From: Pseudarthrobacter sp. NamE5
GTDB lineage: Bacteria > Actinomycetota > Actinomycetes > Actinomycetales > Micrococcaceae
DNA: 64,000 bases
Direction of reading: 5' to 3'
Assembly (NCBI RefSeq): GCF_005796225.1
Contig: NZ_VAHO01000018.1
Location: 1 to 64,000, forward strand
Both the position numbers and the translations under genes were made by a program. The notes below the pieces were generated by a model. The model was not told the origin of the DNA. It was given only the letters and a program-made list of their open reading frames with translations, and did no database searches. Position 1 is the first letter of the stretch; every line of letters starts with the position of its first letter. Below are positions 41,685 through 50,666 of the stretch, in pieces.

Positions 41685-42349
41685 GCGCTGTCTCGACCGC
41701 GCGTAACGTGAGGATCGCCATCTGGGCCATCCTCGCGGTCCTCCTGGCCACCGGCGTGATCTGGTATGCCGTGGTCTCGGCCAACAAGTCTGCACCGGAG
41801 GCAGCCCCGCCTGCGTCCGATGCCCAATTGATTCGCGAGGACAGCCATCGCCTTACGAACCCCGCCACAGAGAAAGCCCAGCTGGTCGAGTTTCTCGACT
41901 TTGAATGCGAATCCTGCCGCGCAGCCGAGCCGCTCGTGCAGGAACTGAAGTACGAGTACGGGGACAGGATCACCTTTATTCACCGCTACTTCCCCCTGCC
42001 CGGCCACGCGAACTCCGGCACCGCCGCCCTCGCGGTCGAAGCCGCCGCCCAGCAGGGCAAGTACGAGGAAATGGCCACCAAACTCTTCGAGACCCAGCCG
42101 CAGTGGGGGGAAAAGCAGGACTCCCAAGCCGCACTGTTCCGGACCTACGCTGAAGAACTCGGACTGGACATGAACAAATTCGACGCCGCCGTAGCGGCAG
42201 AGGAAACAAAGGAGCGGATCCGCCAGGATATCGCCGATGGCAGAGCGCTCGGTGTCACCGGTACCCCCACGTTCTTTCTTGACGGAAAAAAGCTCACGCT
42301 GAACAGCGAAGCCCAATTCAGGCAACTGCTCGAAGAAGCGCTTCGCTGA
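41681..42349 (+). CDS. Membrane-anchored DsbA-family thiol oxidoreductase
   Basis: I use the GTG at the GTGA overlap. The 222-residue protein has one N-terminal membrane helix (NVRIAIWAILAVLLATGVIW), then a thioredoxin-fold domain with the active site FECESCRAAEP (CxxC) and the cis-Pro loop GVTGTPTFFL. It should work outside the membrane, forming or exchanging disulfides. Coupling to a metal-efflux gene may reflect repair of thiols damaged by Cd or Pb. This is inference. Confidence 0.91.
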   Translation: MSAVSTARNVRIAIWAILAVLLATGVIWYAVVSANKSAPEAAPPASDAQLIREDSHRLTNPATEKAQLVEFLDFECESCRAAEPLVQELKYEYGDRITFIHRYFPLPGHANSGTAALAVEAAAQQGKYEEMATKLFETQPQWGEKQDSQAALFRTYAEELGLDMNKFDAAVAAEETKERIRQDIADGRALGVTGTPTFFLDGKKLTLNSEAQFRQLLEEALR

Positions 42350-42551
42350 CGTCAGCTCACATTGGGGAGCGGCACGCCGGCTGCCCTTCCAGCGCAACCT
42401 CCTACATCGGCCTGCGGCAACGTCTGCCTCAGCCTTGGGTTGGCGTTAGTGGTCTCCTGAGCAGTAGCGAGGTTGAGCTTCTTCCTCCGACGGCTACAGG
42501 GAGCGCCCCACGCCTGCAGCGGCAGCGGCCCAAGAGTAGCGGCGATTGCTT

Positions 42552-42981
42552 TCACGCGTCGAAGTGGGTGTGGATGTTGCCACCGGAAAGCCGCTCGATG
42601 AGCTCGATGGCTACATCGCATAGCTTTTTGTTGCGGTTGCTGGAGACCTTGGTGAGGACTTCCATCGCTTCGGCTTGCGAGCAACGGTTCTGGGCCATGA
42701 TCACGCCGCAGGCGAGGTTGATGGCGGTTCGGCTTTCCATAGCTGTTTCCAAATCATCCGCGCGGTTTTGAGAGGTGCCGATGCGGACCGACAGGATCAG
42801 TGTGGTGCGGGCTGCAGCAGCGAAGCCCAGAGCCTTGCTGGACACGTCCTGCGGCTGTCGTGGGCCTACGAGTCACCTTGACGGTGACTGCGCATTCGAT
42901 TCCTGTGTTCGCGGCATGGGAGACCCCCTCGGCGGCGAGTTTGGAGAGCGAAAAAAGGGAAAATAACTGCATCTTCTGCAT
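42552..42981 (-). pseudogene. GAF-ANTAR regulator with its middle deleted
   Basis: The first part (minus strand, down from 42981) reads SKLAAEGVSHAANTGIECAV and TVKVTRRPTTAAG, which fits the start of a GAF domain in GAF-ANTAR proteins. At about 42850 the frame changes and the text continues at DVSSKALGFAAAARTTLILS, then the ANTAR domain (AMESRTAINLACGVIMAQNR, CSQAEAMEVLTKVSS). About 60 GAF residues are missing. ANTAR domains bind RNA hairpins and prevent termination. The 97-residue C-terminal part could still be translated as an ANTAR-only protein. Confidence 0.65.
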
Positions 42982-43080
42982 TCACAAAAAAGTTTTGCAG
43001 TTGCTCTAAAGGCTCGCCGTAATTGAGATTCGAATGGGCCAATCGTGCGTCCCACATTGTCCGTTCCGCAGAGTAGCCGA

Positions 43081-43100
43081 GTAGGAGTGAGTAGGAGTGA
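43081..43100. repeat. Two tandem copies of GTAGGAGTGA
   Basis: A 10-base unit is repeated twice without a gap, 60 bases before the lytic transglycosylase start. No function is apparent. Confidence 0.7.
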
Positions 43101-43160
43101 ATGAGGTGGCGCCTAAGTCCGGTGTCAACGGCGGGGGGCTTGGGGTGGTTTGATTAGGCA

Positions 43161-43913
43161 GTGCTTCGTCTCAGACGCCTCATTGTCCTTGTCCTGTTTG
43201 CGGTTGGTGTCACCACCGCTTCCTTGTTCTGGGCGATTGGGCAACCTGGTACTGACGTCCGTGGTGCGTTTTCCCCGCCGCCGCGTGCGGAGGCTGAGCT
43301 CGAAATGCTGTCCTCCGGTATGACCACCGCCGTGAACGTCACCAGAAACCCGGACGCCGATTGGGTGATCCGGGCCGCGGCACTGACCGGGATCCCTGAA
43401 CGCGCCCTGCGGGCATATGTTGCCTCGGCCGAGACCGTAAATGCTACTGCTCCGGCGTGCGGGATCGGTTGGAACACTTTGGCGGCCGTCGGCTTCGTAG
43501 AAACAGCACACGGGACGTACGGCGGAGGCAGCCTGACCGCCGCGGGGCAGATGAGCCGCCCGGTGGTGGGCCCGGCTCTCAACGGGGCAGGATTCGCAGC
43601 TATCGCCGATACGGACGCCGGTGCGCTGGACGGGGATACCCGCTGGGACCGTGCCGTGGGGCCGATGCAGTTCATCCCTTCCACCTGGCAGCTCGTGGGG
43701 CGGGACGGCAACGGGGACGGAACAACCGATCCCTTCAATATCGACGACGCAGCCCTTAGCGCGGCGACCTATCTGTGTGCTCGCGGTCGTGACCTAACAA
43801 CCGCGGACGGCTGGATCGATGCGATCTACGCCTACAACCAGTCCGATGCTTATATCCGGCAGGTGCGTGAGCAGGCCACGGCATACGCAGCGAAGGCAGG
43901 CGCCGCGGGATGA
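43161..43913 (+). CDS. Lytic murein transglycosylase-like protein
   Basis: This 250-residue protein starts at GTG and has one N-terminal hydrophobic helix (LIVLVLFAVGVTTASLFWAI) that anchors or exports it. The catalytic core has the Glu in NTLAAVGFVETAHGTYGG, the MltB-like GPMQFIPSTW and DPFNIDDAALSAATYLCARG. Such enzymes cut the glycan strand of peptidoglycan with formation of an anhydro sugar. The ribosome site is weak. It stands alone; a role in wall remodelling is expected. Confidence 0.9.
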   Translation: MLRLRRLIVLVLFAVGVTTASLFWAIGQPGTDVRGAFSPPPRAEAELEMLSSGMTTAVNVTRNPDADWVIRAAALTGIPERALRAYVASAETVNATAPACGIGWNTLAAVGFVETAHGTYGGGSLTAAGQMSRPVVGPALNGAGFAAIADTDAGALDGDTRWDRAVGPMQFIPSTWQLVGRDGNGDGTTDPFNIDDAALSAATYLCARGRDLTTADGWIDAIYAYNQSDAYIRQVREQATAYAAKAGAAG

Positions 43914-44071
43914 GCGGAGATAACCAAACGCCGGCACATCCCCTGCGTAGAGGGTGTTGTTTCCTTTTATCCCAGCGCGCTCCATCTCCCCGCGCTATCG
44001 TGTCCGGTAATGCGTAAGGCCCGGCGATTGGCGAGGCCGTACGGCAACGGGCCTTGGCGAAGGGGACAAGC

Positions 44072-44947
44072 ATGAATGAAGAACTGACGACCGGCGGGCT
44101 CGAGTGCCTGTTCACGGGCTCGCTTTGGGCAGAGGGTCCCCTCTGGGTGCCCTCGTCACAAACTGTGCGCTGGAGTGACATTCCCAATAACCGCATTCTC
44201 GAATTTGACCCGGCCGGCGAAATAACCAGCGAGTACGCAGTCGATGTGGAATTCACCAATGGCAGGACCCTTGACGCCGCCGGCAGCGTTGTGCAGTGCA
44301 GCCACGGACAGCGGAGGATTGAGCGCGACCGCGCGGGCACCGTCGAAGGAATCGTCAGTTCCTTCGATGGGCGCCGCCTGAATTCGCCCAACGACGTCGT
44401 GATTGCGCGGGATTCCAGCATCTGGTTCACGGATCCGCCGTACGGGATCCTTCCCGGCACCAAGGAGGGGCACGAGGGCGAGCAGGAATACGGCGGATGT
44501 TACGTCTTCCGCTTCGAGCCGGCGTCCGAGGCTCTCACCCCGGTGATCACTGACCTCGCCTATCCGAACGGGCTGGCCTTCTCACCTGACGAGTCGGTCC
44601 TCTACGTCACGGACACGGCCGGACCAAGCCAGGGAGTCCCGCTGAGGATTGTCGCCTATGACGTGGCCGACGGCGGATGCAGCACTGCAGGGATGGTCGA
44701 GCTGGAAGAAGACCACCCCGCCGATGGGTTGAAGGTGGATCTGGAAGGCAGGATCTGGACCTCCGCCGGCGCGTCCGTGCGGGTCTATTCACCGTCCTTC
44801 GAACTCCTGAAGACCATCCCGCTGCCGGAAAAGGTATCGAACCTGTGTTTCGGCGGCCCGGGCGGCCAGGACCTCTACATCACCGCCAGCACCAGTCTTT
44901 ACCGGATCCGTACCACCAGCAGGGGCGCCGCCGCCCTGAACGTATGA
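44072..44947 (+). CDS. SMP-30/gluconolactonase family lactonase
   Basis: I start at the ATG giving MNEELTTGGL because AAGGGGA is upstream. The 291-residue beta-propeller has the metal-binding Glu in AEGPLW, LNSPNDVVIARDSSIWFTDP, DLAYPNGLAFSPDES and HPADGLKVDLEGRIWT, the four metal-site segments of this family. It should open sugar lactones such as gluconolactone to sugar acids. The aldo/keto reductase begins 30 bases later, so the pair may handle one sugar pathway. Confidence 0.92.
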   Translation: MNEELTTGGLECLFTGSLWAEGPLWVPSSQTVRWSDIPNNRILEFDPAGEITSEYAVDVEFTNGRTLDAAGSVVQCSHGQRRIERDRAGTVEGIVSSFDGRRLNSPNDVVIARDSSIWFTDPPYGILPGTKEGHEGEQEYGGCYVFRFEPASEALTPVITDLAYPNGLAFSPDESVLYVTDTAGPSQGVPLRIVAYDVADGGCSTAGMVELEEDHPADGLKVDLEGRIWTSAGASVRVYSPSFELLKTIPLPEKVSNLCFGGPGGQDLYITASTSLYRIRTTSRGAAALNV

Positions 44948-44977
44948 CCCCAATGAATTCTGACTTTAAGGAGCACC

Positions 44978-46009
44978 ATGGAATATAGAACCTTGGGCAA
45001 CAGCGGCGCCGTCGTGTCCACCTACGCACTGGGGACCATGACGTTCGGGGCAGAGGCCACCGAGGAGGCATCCCACGCCATCCTGGACGACTACTTCGCC
45101 GCTGGCGGAAACTTCATCGACACCGCCGACGTTTACAGCACGGGCGTCTCGGAGGAGATCATCGGACGCTGGCTCGCCAAGCGGCCTGAGGTGAGAGACA
45201 CTGCGGTGGTTGCCACCAAAGGCCGCTTTCCGATGGGAACGGCGCCGAACGACGTCGGGACCTCCCGCCGGCATCTGACGCGCGCCTTGGACGATTCCCT
45301 CCGCCGCCTGGGGCTGGAACAGATCGACCTGTACCAGCTGCACGCGTGGGACCCGCTCACTCCCCTGGAGGAGACGCTGCGGTTCCTGGACGACTCCGTC
45401 AGCCGCGGCAAGATCGCCTATTACGGCTTCTCCAACTTCCTGGGCTGGCAGCTGACCAAGGCCGTCCACGTTGCCCGCGCCCACGGCTGGGAAGTGCCGG
45501 TGACCCTGCAGCCCCAGTACAGCCTGCTGGTCCGGGAGATCGAGTCAGAAATCGTTCCGGCGGCACTGGACGCCGGGATCGGCCTGCTGCCTTGGTCTCC
45601 CTTGGGCGGCGGGTGGTTGTCCGGCAAGTACAAGCGGGACCAGGATCCAACAGGCGCCACCCGGCTGGGTGAGAATCCCGAACGCGGGATGGAGGCCTGG
45701 AAAGAACGCAACGCCAATCCGGCCACGTGGACAGTCATTGATGCCGTGGAAAGCATCGCTGCGTCCCGCGGTGTGAGCCCTTCCCAGGTGGCTCTGGCGT
45801 GGCTGGCCGACAGGCCCGCGGTCACGTCGGTGATCCTTGGTGCCCGGACCCAAGAACAGCTCGCCGACAACCTTGCTGCAGCCCAGCTGGAACTCAGCCC
45901 GGACGAAACGGACCGGTTGACCCGGCTTAGTGAGCCCCAGACCGGGGTCTACCCCTACGGACCCCTGGCCCAGGAGCAGCGGAGCCGTAAGATCGAGGGC
46001 GGTCGGTAA
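44978..46009 (+). CDS. Aldo/keto reductase
   Basis: This 343-residue protein has the catalytic tetrad of the family: D48 and Y53 in FIDTADVYS, K81 in VATKGRF and the His in LYQLHAWD. The segment PWSPLGGGWLSGKY and the late VILGARTQEQLADNL bind NADPH. AAGGAG stands before the ATG. It reduces or oxidises aldehydes or sugars. Together with the upstream lactonase it could form sugar acid from an aldose, but the substrate is unproven. Confidence 0.93.
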   Translation: MEYRTLGNSGAVVSTYALGTMTFGAEATEEASHAILDDYFAAGGNFIDTADVYSTGVSEEIIGRWLAKRPEVRDTAVVATKGRFPMGTAPNDVGTSRRHLTRALDDSLRRLGLEQIDLYQLHAWDPLTPLEETLRFLDDSVSRGKIAYYGFSNFLGWQLTKAVHVARAHGWEVPVTLQPQYSLLVREIESEIVPAALDAGIGLLPWSPLGGGWLSGKYKRDQDPTGATRLGENPERGMEAWKERNANPATWTVIDAVESIAASRGVSPSQVALAWLADRPAVTSVILGARTQEQLADNLAAAQLELSPDETDRLTRLSEPQTGVYPYGPLAQEQRSRKIEGGR

Positions 46010-46060
46010 AAGTTGAGCCGCTCCCGCCACCAGTCCTCCAAAGCAGGCAGACTTGATGCC

Positions 46061-46720
46061 ATGACTGATGCTGATGACGTAACCACCCAGAGTTCAACCG
46101 TTGCAGAATGGACGCGTGCGCTCGCCGGGTCCAAGGGTTCACCCGGCGGAGGGGCAGGGACCGGAGTAATGCTTGCCATTGCCGCCTCCTTGGCGTCCAT
46201 GGTGGCCGGCTACACGGAACCGAAGGAGCACCAGCAGGAGGAGCTGGCTTCCCTTCACGCCCGCGCCCGGGCATTGCGGGAGGACGCCCTTCAGCTGGCC
46301 GACGATGACGCGGCCGCCTCCGAGGCTTTCGGCGCCGCTTTCCATTTGGATCGAGGCCCGGAACGCGATGAGGCGATACATCGCGCATCCGTTGGTGCCG
46401 CCAAGGCCTCGGCTGTCCTGGGTGAACGCGCTGTTGCTGCCATCGACGACCTTGACTGGCTTGCGTCCTATGGCAACCCGGCACTCATTGCCGATGTCGT
46501 GGTCGGCTGCGGTGCATTGAGGGCAGCAGTGGCGGGGGCGCGCACCAATGTCAGCTTCGACCTTGCCACCCTCAGATCCGCCGGTGCCACGCTGGAGCAG
46601 GTCAGGGAACAGCATCCCGCCCTGTGGGCGTCGGTGGAGCAGTTGAGCTCGGCGCTGGAGCGCATCGACCGGTTGACGGCAGCCGTGGACGACCGGGCCG
46701 CGCCGACCGACGCCGGCTGA
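46061..46720 (+). CDS. Cyclodeaminase/cyclohydrolase family protein (FTCD_C-like)
   Basis: This 219-residue all-helical protein has the Gly-rich folate-contacting segment SKGSPGGGAGTGVMLAIAAS. Helices KASAVLGERAVAAIDDL and NPALIADVVVGCGALRAAVA follow as in formiminotransferase-cyclodeaminase C-terminal domains. Relatives act on methenyl- or formimino-tetrahydrofolate. I chose the ATG at MTDADDV; a TTG 16 codons earlier is also open. No histidine-degradation genes are adjacent. Confidence 0.82.
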   Translation: MTDADDVTTQSSTVAEWTRALAGSKGSPGGGAGTGVMLAIAASLASMVAGYTEPKEHQQEELASLHARARALREDALQLADDDAAASEAFGAAFHLDRGPERDEAIHRASVGAAKASAVLGERAVAAIDDLDWLASYGNPALIADVVVGCGALRAAVAGARTNVSFDLATLRSAGATLEQVREQHPALWASVEQLSSALERIDRLTAAVDDRAAPTDAG

Positions 46721-46901
46721 ACTGCCGACCCCCTGCACCCATACCGGCGGCCTTCAAAAATCACCCGCCGGTATTATTGAGGGATGACCATGGCGGTCCG
46801 CCACTCCCAAGCCGCCATCCCGCTCGCGCGCAGGACCCGGCGACTGATTCGTCGGGTACCCGTGTGGACCTGGCGGCCCCTCATGCTGGGCGTGAGCTCC
46901 C

Positions 46902-47641
46902 GTGAGTGTGCGCTTCAACACGGACCTCCTCACCGATATCGAATACACACTCGATATCAACTACGCAGAAGATGGCGGGGCCGCGCACCAACTTGACGTC
47001 CTCAGGCCCCTGCCAATCACCCACAATTTCCAGGCCGGCCACAGGGACGGCCTCCCCGTCTACGTGTACTTCCAGGGCGGCGGATGGACATCCGGAGATA
47101 AGTCAGCCCTCACCAAGTACTGTGCCAACCAGGCGGCCGGGGGAATGGTGGTGGTGAACGTGAACTACCGCAAGCCGCCCCGGTCTCCTATGGGCATGTG
47201 CTTGAAGACGCCAATGCCGCCCTGGTGTGGGTGCGCAGCAACATCTTCAAGAGCGGCTTCGTGATGAGCCTGAACTTCGTTCGCATGCTGCTGCCGTCCC
47301 AGCCCGGAAACCGGCGGCGGGTTCCCTTTTCCCGCAGAAAGGCGCTGGAGCGGCTCCGGGAGGAGGCCGCCTGCATATCACCGATTGAATGGCTGGGCGG
47401 CCGGTTCCCGCCAGTGTGCATCACGACGTCGAAACGTGACTTTCTCTATGAGGCCAACCTGAATTTCGAGACCAGGCTGGAAGAACACGGTGTTCCGGTG
47501 GATTCCCTGGTCTACCAGTGGTCAAACCCCAACACTGAACACACGTGGCAACAGGACTACCGCTTCGAGGAATCCCAGGAAGTGTACCGGCGCCTGCACG
47601 CCTTCGTCAGGCAAGTCGCCGGCCGCACAACGAACATCTGA
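46902..47641 (+). pseudogene. Alpha/beta hydrolase (esterase/lipase), frameshifted and missing its nucleophile
   Basis: The N-terminal part has VYVYFQGGGWTSGDKSALTK and VVVNVNYRK, typical of HSL-type esterases (usual H-G-G-G region). Near 47190 the frame shifts, and the family continues as LEDANAALVWVRSNIF. The expected G-D-S-A-G nucleophile segment and some 60 following residues are absent. The C-terminal third is recognisable (PPVCITTSKRDFLYEANLNF, NTEHTWQQ with the catalytic His). The gene cannot encode an active hydrolase. Confidence 0.8.
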
Positions 47642-47720
47642 ACCCCAAGCATCTGGCACTGTACGGGCTGCCGGCGCGATGAGCCCCGAGGATTTCCGTT
47701 ATATCAGGGCTCAGCAACGG

Positions 47721-48422
47721 TTACACCAGCGGCCAGGGGTAACGCATTCCGGTCCGGTCGACCGGGAGCACGCCTTCCCGAAGCAGGCGCGCCACGCGCC
47801 GCTGCAGGGCCGCCACCTCGTCGTCGTCCAGAAGTTCTGCCACCTCGTCAGGCACGGCCCCGGCGAGCGCGCTGACGTCCCGGAGCAGGGGCTCCGGGAT
47901 GGCTTCCCCGGCAAAGTCCCAGATGACGGTTCGCAGCTTGAAGACTGCGGAGAAGCACAACCCGTGGTCAATGCCCCACACCCGCCCGTCGCGCCCGCGG
48001 AGCACGTGCCCGCTCTTGCGGTCCGTGTTGTTGGCGACGACGTCGAAGAGGGCCAGCTGCGCCAGGACACCATGGATCTCGGGGGCCTCGGCGTGCAGGG
48101 TGAAGTAGTGCTCGCGGAAATCGCACTCGACGAACCACTGCAGTGAACCGACACCCAGCGGGGCGTCCTCCCGGATCACGGTGGGCGGCACGAGGTCCCA
48201 TGCCAGGTGGCGGCTAAGGAGGTAGGCAGCGCGCTCCCGCCGGTACAGTCCGGGCTCAAAGTCATGCAGTGGGCGTTCCCCCGACTCCGGCTTGTAAACC
48301 GCCATGGAGGAGTCCTCCCCGCAGGAGACCCGGGCCAGGAACGTCGCATTGCTGCTGCGCGGGATGCGCGCCACCAGTTCCACCCGGCCGTCGGTCAGCA
48401 GCTTCAGTTCACGCGTGGACAC
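47721..48422 (-). CDS. SCO1664-family protein (PI3/4-kinase-like fold)
   Basis: This 233-residue protein matches the actinobacterial SCO1664 group: MAVYKPESGERPLHDF, LYRRERAAYLLSRHL, LFDVVANNTDRKSGHVL and VWGIDHGLCF. The last two correspond to the catalytic and metal loops of kinase-like folds (N-x-D-R and D-H-G). The group occurs widely near mycothiol genes and beside a DUF3090 protein and a MSMEG_4193-type phosphatase. Here the phosphatase gene is 48 bases upstream, and the DUF3090 gene is absent. The biochemical role is unknown. Confidence 0.9.
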   Translation of the reverse strand: MSTRELKLLTDGRVELVARIPRSSNATFLARVSCGEDSSMAVYKPESGERPLHDFEPGLYRRERAAYLLSRHLAWDLVPPTVIREDAPLGVGSLQWFVECDFREHYFTLHAEAPEIHGVLAQLALFDVVANNTDRKSGHVLRGRDGRVWGIDHGLCFSAVFKLRTVIWDFAGEAIPEPLLRDVSALAGAVPDEVAELLDDDEVAALQRRVARLLREGVLPVDRTGMRYPWPLV

Positions 48423-48470
48423 CGGCTGTCCCTTGTGGGCTGGCCGGCACGGTGCACATGGATGCAGGCG

Positions 48471-49142
48471 TCATGGCCCCGCCAGCCCCGCCAGGGATCC
48501 GGCAACGGAGTTCACACCGAGCACGGCAGGAGGACGTCCGTCCGCGAACGAGATGGCCGAGACGGATGCAGGGCTGATGACGATCCGCTGGAACAGGTCC
48601 AGGTGCGTGCCCAGGGCATGGGCAACGGCGGCCTTGATCGGGTCGGCGTGCGAAAAGCACAGGATCACACCGCCCCGGTGCGCGGCGCGCAGATCCTCCA
48701 GTGCACCGACTATCCGTGCCTGCATCTGGGTAAAGCTCTCCCCACCGGGAAAACGGAAGGACGACGGCGTGTGCTGGACGGTCCGCCATTCAGGCAGTAC
48801 GGAGAGTTCGGCGAGCGCAGCGCCGGTCCAGTCGCCAAAGTCGCATTCGGTCAGCCCTGCCTCCTCGGCCACCGGAAGTCCGGTCCGGGCTGCCGCGGGG
48901 GCGGCAGTCTCCCGGGCCCGCTCCAGCGGCGATGAGTAAAGGGCGTCCACAGCGAGCCCGTCGAGGCGTTCCGCGATCCTGTCGGCTTGCGCCTGGCCCC
49001 GCTCTGACAGGTGCAGTCCCGGTGCCCGCCCGGGCAGCACCTGCCCGGTGGTGGGCGTCTCCCCGTGGCGCACCAACAGCAGAAGCGTGCGCTCCTGCCT
49101 TGGCGGGGGAGTCGGCTGTTCCGACGGCGTTCCTGCAGTCAC
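48471..49142 (-). CDS. Histidine phosphatase family protein, MSMEG_4193 type
   Basis: This 223-residue enzyme has the catalytic RHG motif in LLVRHGETPTTGQVLPGRAP, the second Arg/Glu segment SSPLERARETAAP, and the late His in VILCFSHADPIKAAVAHALG. The phrase RHGETPTTGQVLPGRAPGLH marks the MSMEG_4193 subgroup. It should act as a phosphatase or mutase through a phosphohistidine. It is transcribed toward the SCO1664 gene. The first 16 residues are polar and likely disordered. Confidence 0.92.
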   Translation of the reverse strand: MTAGTPSEQPTPPPRQERTLLLLVRHGETPTTGQVLPGRAPGLHLSERGQAQADRIAERLDGLAVDALYSSPLERARETAAPAAARTGLPVAEEAGLTECDFGDWTGAALAELSVLPEWRTVQHTPSSFRFPGGESFTQMQARIVGALEDLRAAHRGGVILCFSHADPIKAAVAHALGTHLDLFQRIVISPASVSAISFADGRPPAVLGVNSVAGSLAGLAGP

Positions 49143-49224
49143 AGACCCAGCGTAGCCGTTCAGTGCGGCACGGCGTTTGCAGAATCCCCTCGATTCCGGG
49201 CAGGGTCGGGGCTACCGTGGAGGG

Positions 49225-50613
49225 GTGAGTGAGCGTCCCGAGATTTTCACTGTTGGTGAACTGCGTGCAGCCGGGCATGTCCTCAAGGACCTGCGCCAGG
49301 AAATCCGCGACAACCTGCTCGCCGCGCTCGCGGCAGGACGGGACCCGTGGCCCGGGATGTACGGGTTCAGCCGGACCGTCCTTCCCCAACTTGAGCGTGC
49401 CCTGATCGCCGGGCACGACGTCGTCCTGCTGGGTGAGCGGGGACAGGGGAAGACACGGCTCCTCCGCACCCTTGCCGGGCTGCTGGATGAGTGGTCCCCG
49501 ATCATTGAGGGCTCCGAACTGAACGAGCACCCGTTTGAGCCGATCACCGAACACTCCCGGGCCCTTGCGCTTACCGAGGGGGACAGGCTGCGGGTGGCCT
49601 GGCGCCACCGGTCTGAACGGTATGTGGAGAAACTGGCCACGCCGGATACTTCCGTTGCCGACCTCATTGGCGACGTCGACCCCATGCGGGTAGCGGAGGG
49701 GCGTCGGCTGGGGGACCCGGAGACCATCCACTACGGGCTGGTCCCGCGCTCCAACCGGGGGATCATCGCCATCAACGAACTGCCGGACCTCGCCGAACGG
49801 ATCCAGGTCTCCATGCTCAACGTGATGGAGGAGCGTGACATCCAGATCCGCGGCTACGTCCTGCGGCTGCCGCTGGACGTCCTCGTCGTCGCCTCCGCCA
49901 ACCCGGAGGACTACACCAACCGCGGGCGTATCATCACGCCCCTGAAGGACCGCTTCGGCGCCGAAATCCGCACCCACTACCCAATAGAGCTTGACGACGA
50001 AGTGGCCGTCATCCGGCAGGAGGGGCAACTGGTGGCCGACGTCCCGCCGGTGATCCTCGAGATCCTGGCTCGCTACACCCGCGCCCTGCGGCAGTCCCCG
50101 GCCATCAACCAGACCTCAGGTGTGTCTGCCCGGTTCGCCATCGCCGGAGCAGAAACCGTGGCCGCCGCGGCGCTCCGCCGGGCCAGCGTGCGCGGCGAGG
50201 ATGAGGCTGTGGCCCGGATCATCGATCTCGCCACGGCGGTGGAAGTCCTCACCGGCAAGATTGAGTTCGAATCCGGGGAGGAAGGCCGTGAACAGGCAGT
50301 ACTCGACCACCTCCTGCGGACCGCCACCGCGGAGGCGGTGCGGGCGAACTACCAAGGCCTGGACCTCGGCCCGCTGGTGGCAGCCCTCGACGGGCGCACC
50401 ACGGTCACCACCGGGGAACACGTCACGGCACAGGAATTCCTGGATAACCTGCCGTCCCTCAACGGCTCGGGCCTGTACGACGAAATCGGCCGCCGGCTGG
50501 GCGCGCAGAACAGGGGGCAGCGGGCAGCCGCCATTGAGCTTGCCCTGGAAGGCCTCTATCTCGCCCGGCGGATTTCCAAGGAGTCCGACGACGAAGAGAC
50601 GGTCTACGGCTAG
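49225..50613 (+). CDS. MoxR/Mg-chelatase-I-like AAA+ ATPase
   Basis: I start at GTG (reading SERPEIF next), where GGAGGGG is upstream. The 462-residue ATPase has Walker A (LLGERGQGKTRLLR), a Walker B-like IIAINELPDLAERIQVSMLN, sensor segment VVASANPEDYTNRGRIITPL and an Arg-finger region LKDRFGAEI. The fold is that of magnesium chelatase subunit I. With the VWA protein after it, this is a typical MoxR-VWA pair that remodels or loads metal into a client protein. The client is unknown, as no biosynthetic target is close. Confidence 0.92.
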   Translation: MSERPEIFTVGELRAAGHVLKDLRQEIRDNLLAALAAGRDPWPGMYGFSRTVLPQLERALIAGHDVVLLGERGQGKTRLLRTLAGLLDEWSPIIEGSELNEHPFEPITEHSRALALTEGDRLRVAWRHRSERYVEKLATPDTSVADLIGDVDPMRVAEGRRLGDPETIHYGLVPRSNRGIIAINELPDLAERIQVSMLNVMEERDIQIRGYVLRLPLDVLVVASANPEDYTNRGRIITPLKDRFGAEIRTHYPIELDDEVAVIRQEGQLVADVPPVILEILARYTRALRQSPAINQTSGVSARFAIAGAETVAAAALRRASVRGEDEAVARIIDLATAVEVLTGKIEFESGEEGREQAVLDHLLRTATAEAVRANYQGLDLGPLVAALDGRTTVTTGEHVTAQEFLDNLPSLNGSGLYDEIGRRLGAQNRGQRAAAIELALEGLYLARRISKESDDEETVYG

Positions 50614-50666
50614 CGGCACCAGCCTGCGTGGCCGGGCTAAGGCTGGAGAAAGGGACAGTCGGCACC

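Noticed and set aside
50262..50280. tRNA-like GTTCGAATCC sequence
   Set aside because: It lies in frame inside the MoxR-like ATPase gene, with no acceptor stem or anticodon arm; a similar hit near 29301 is within the binding-protein gene.
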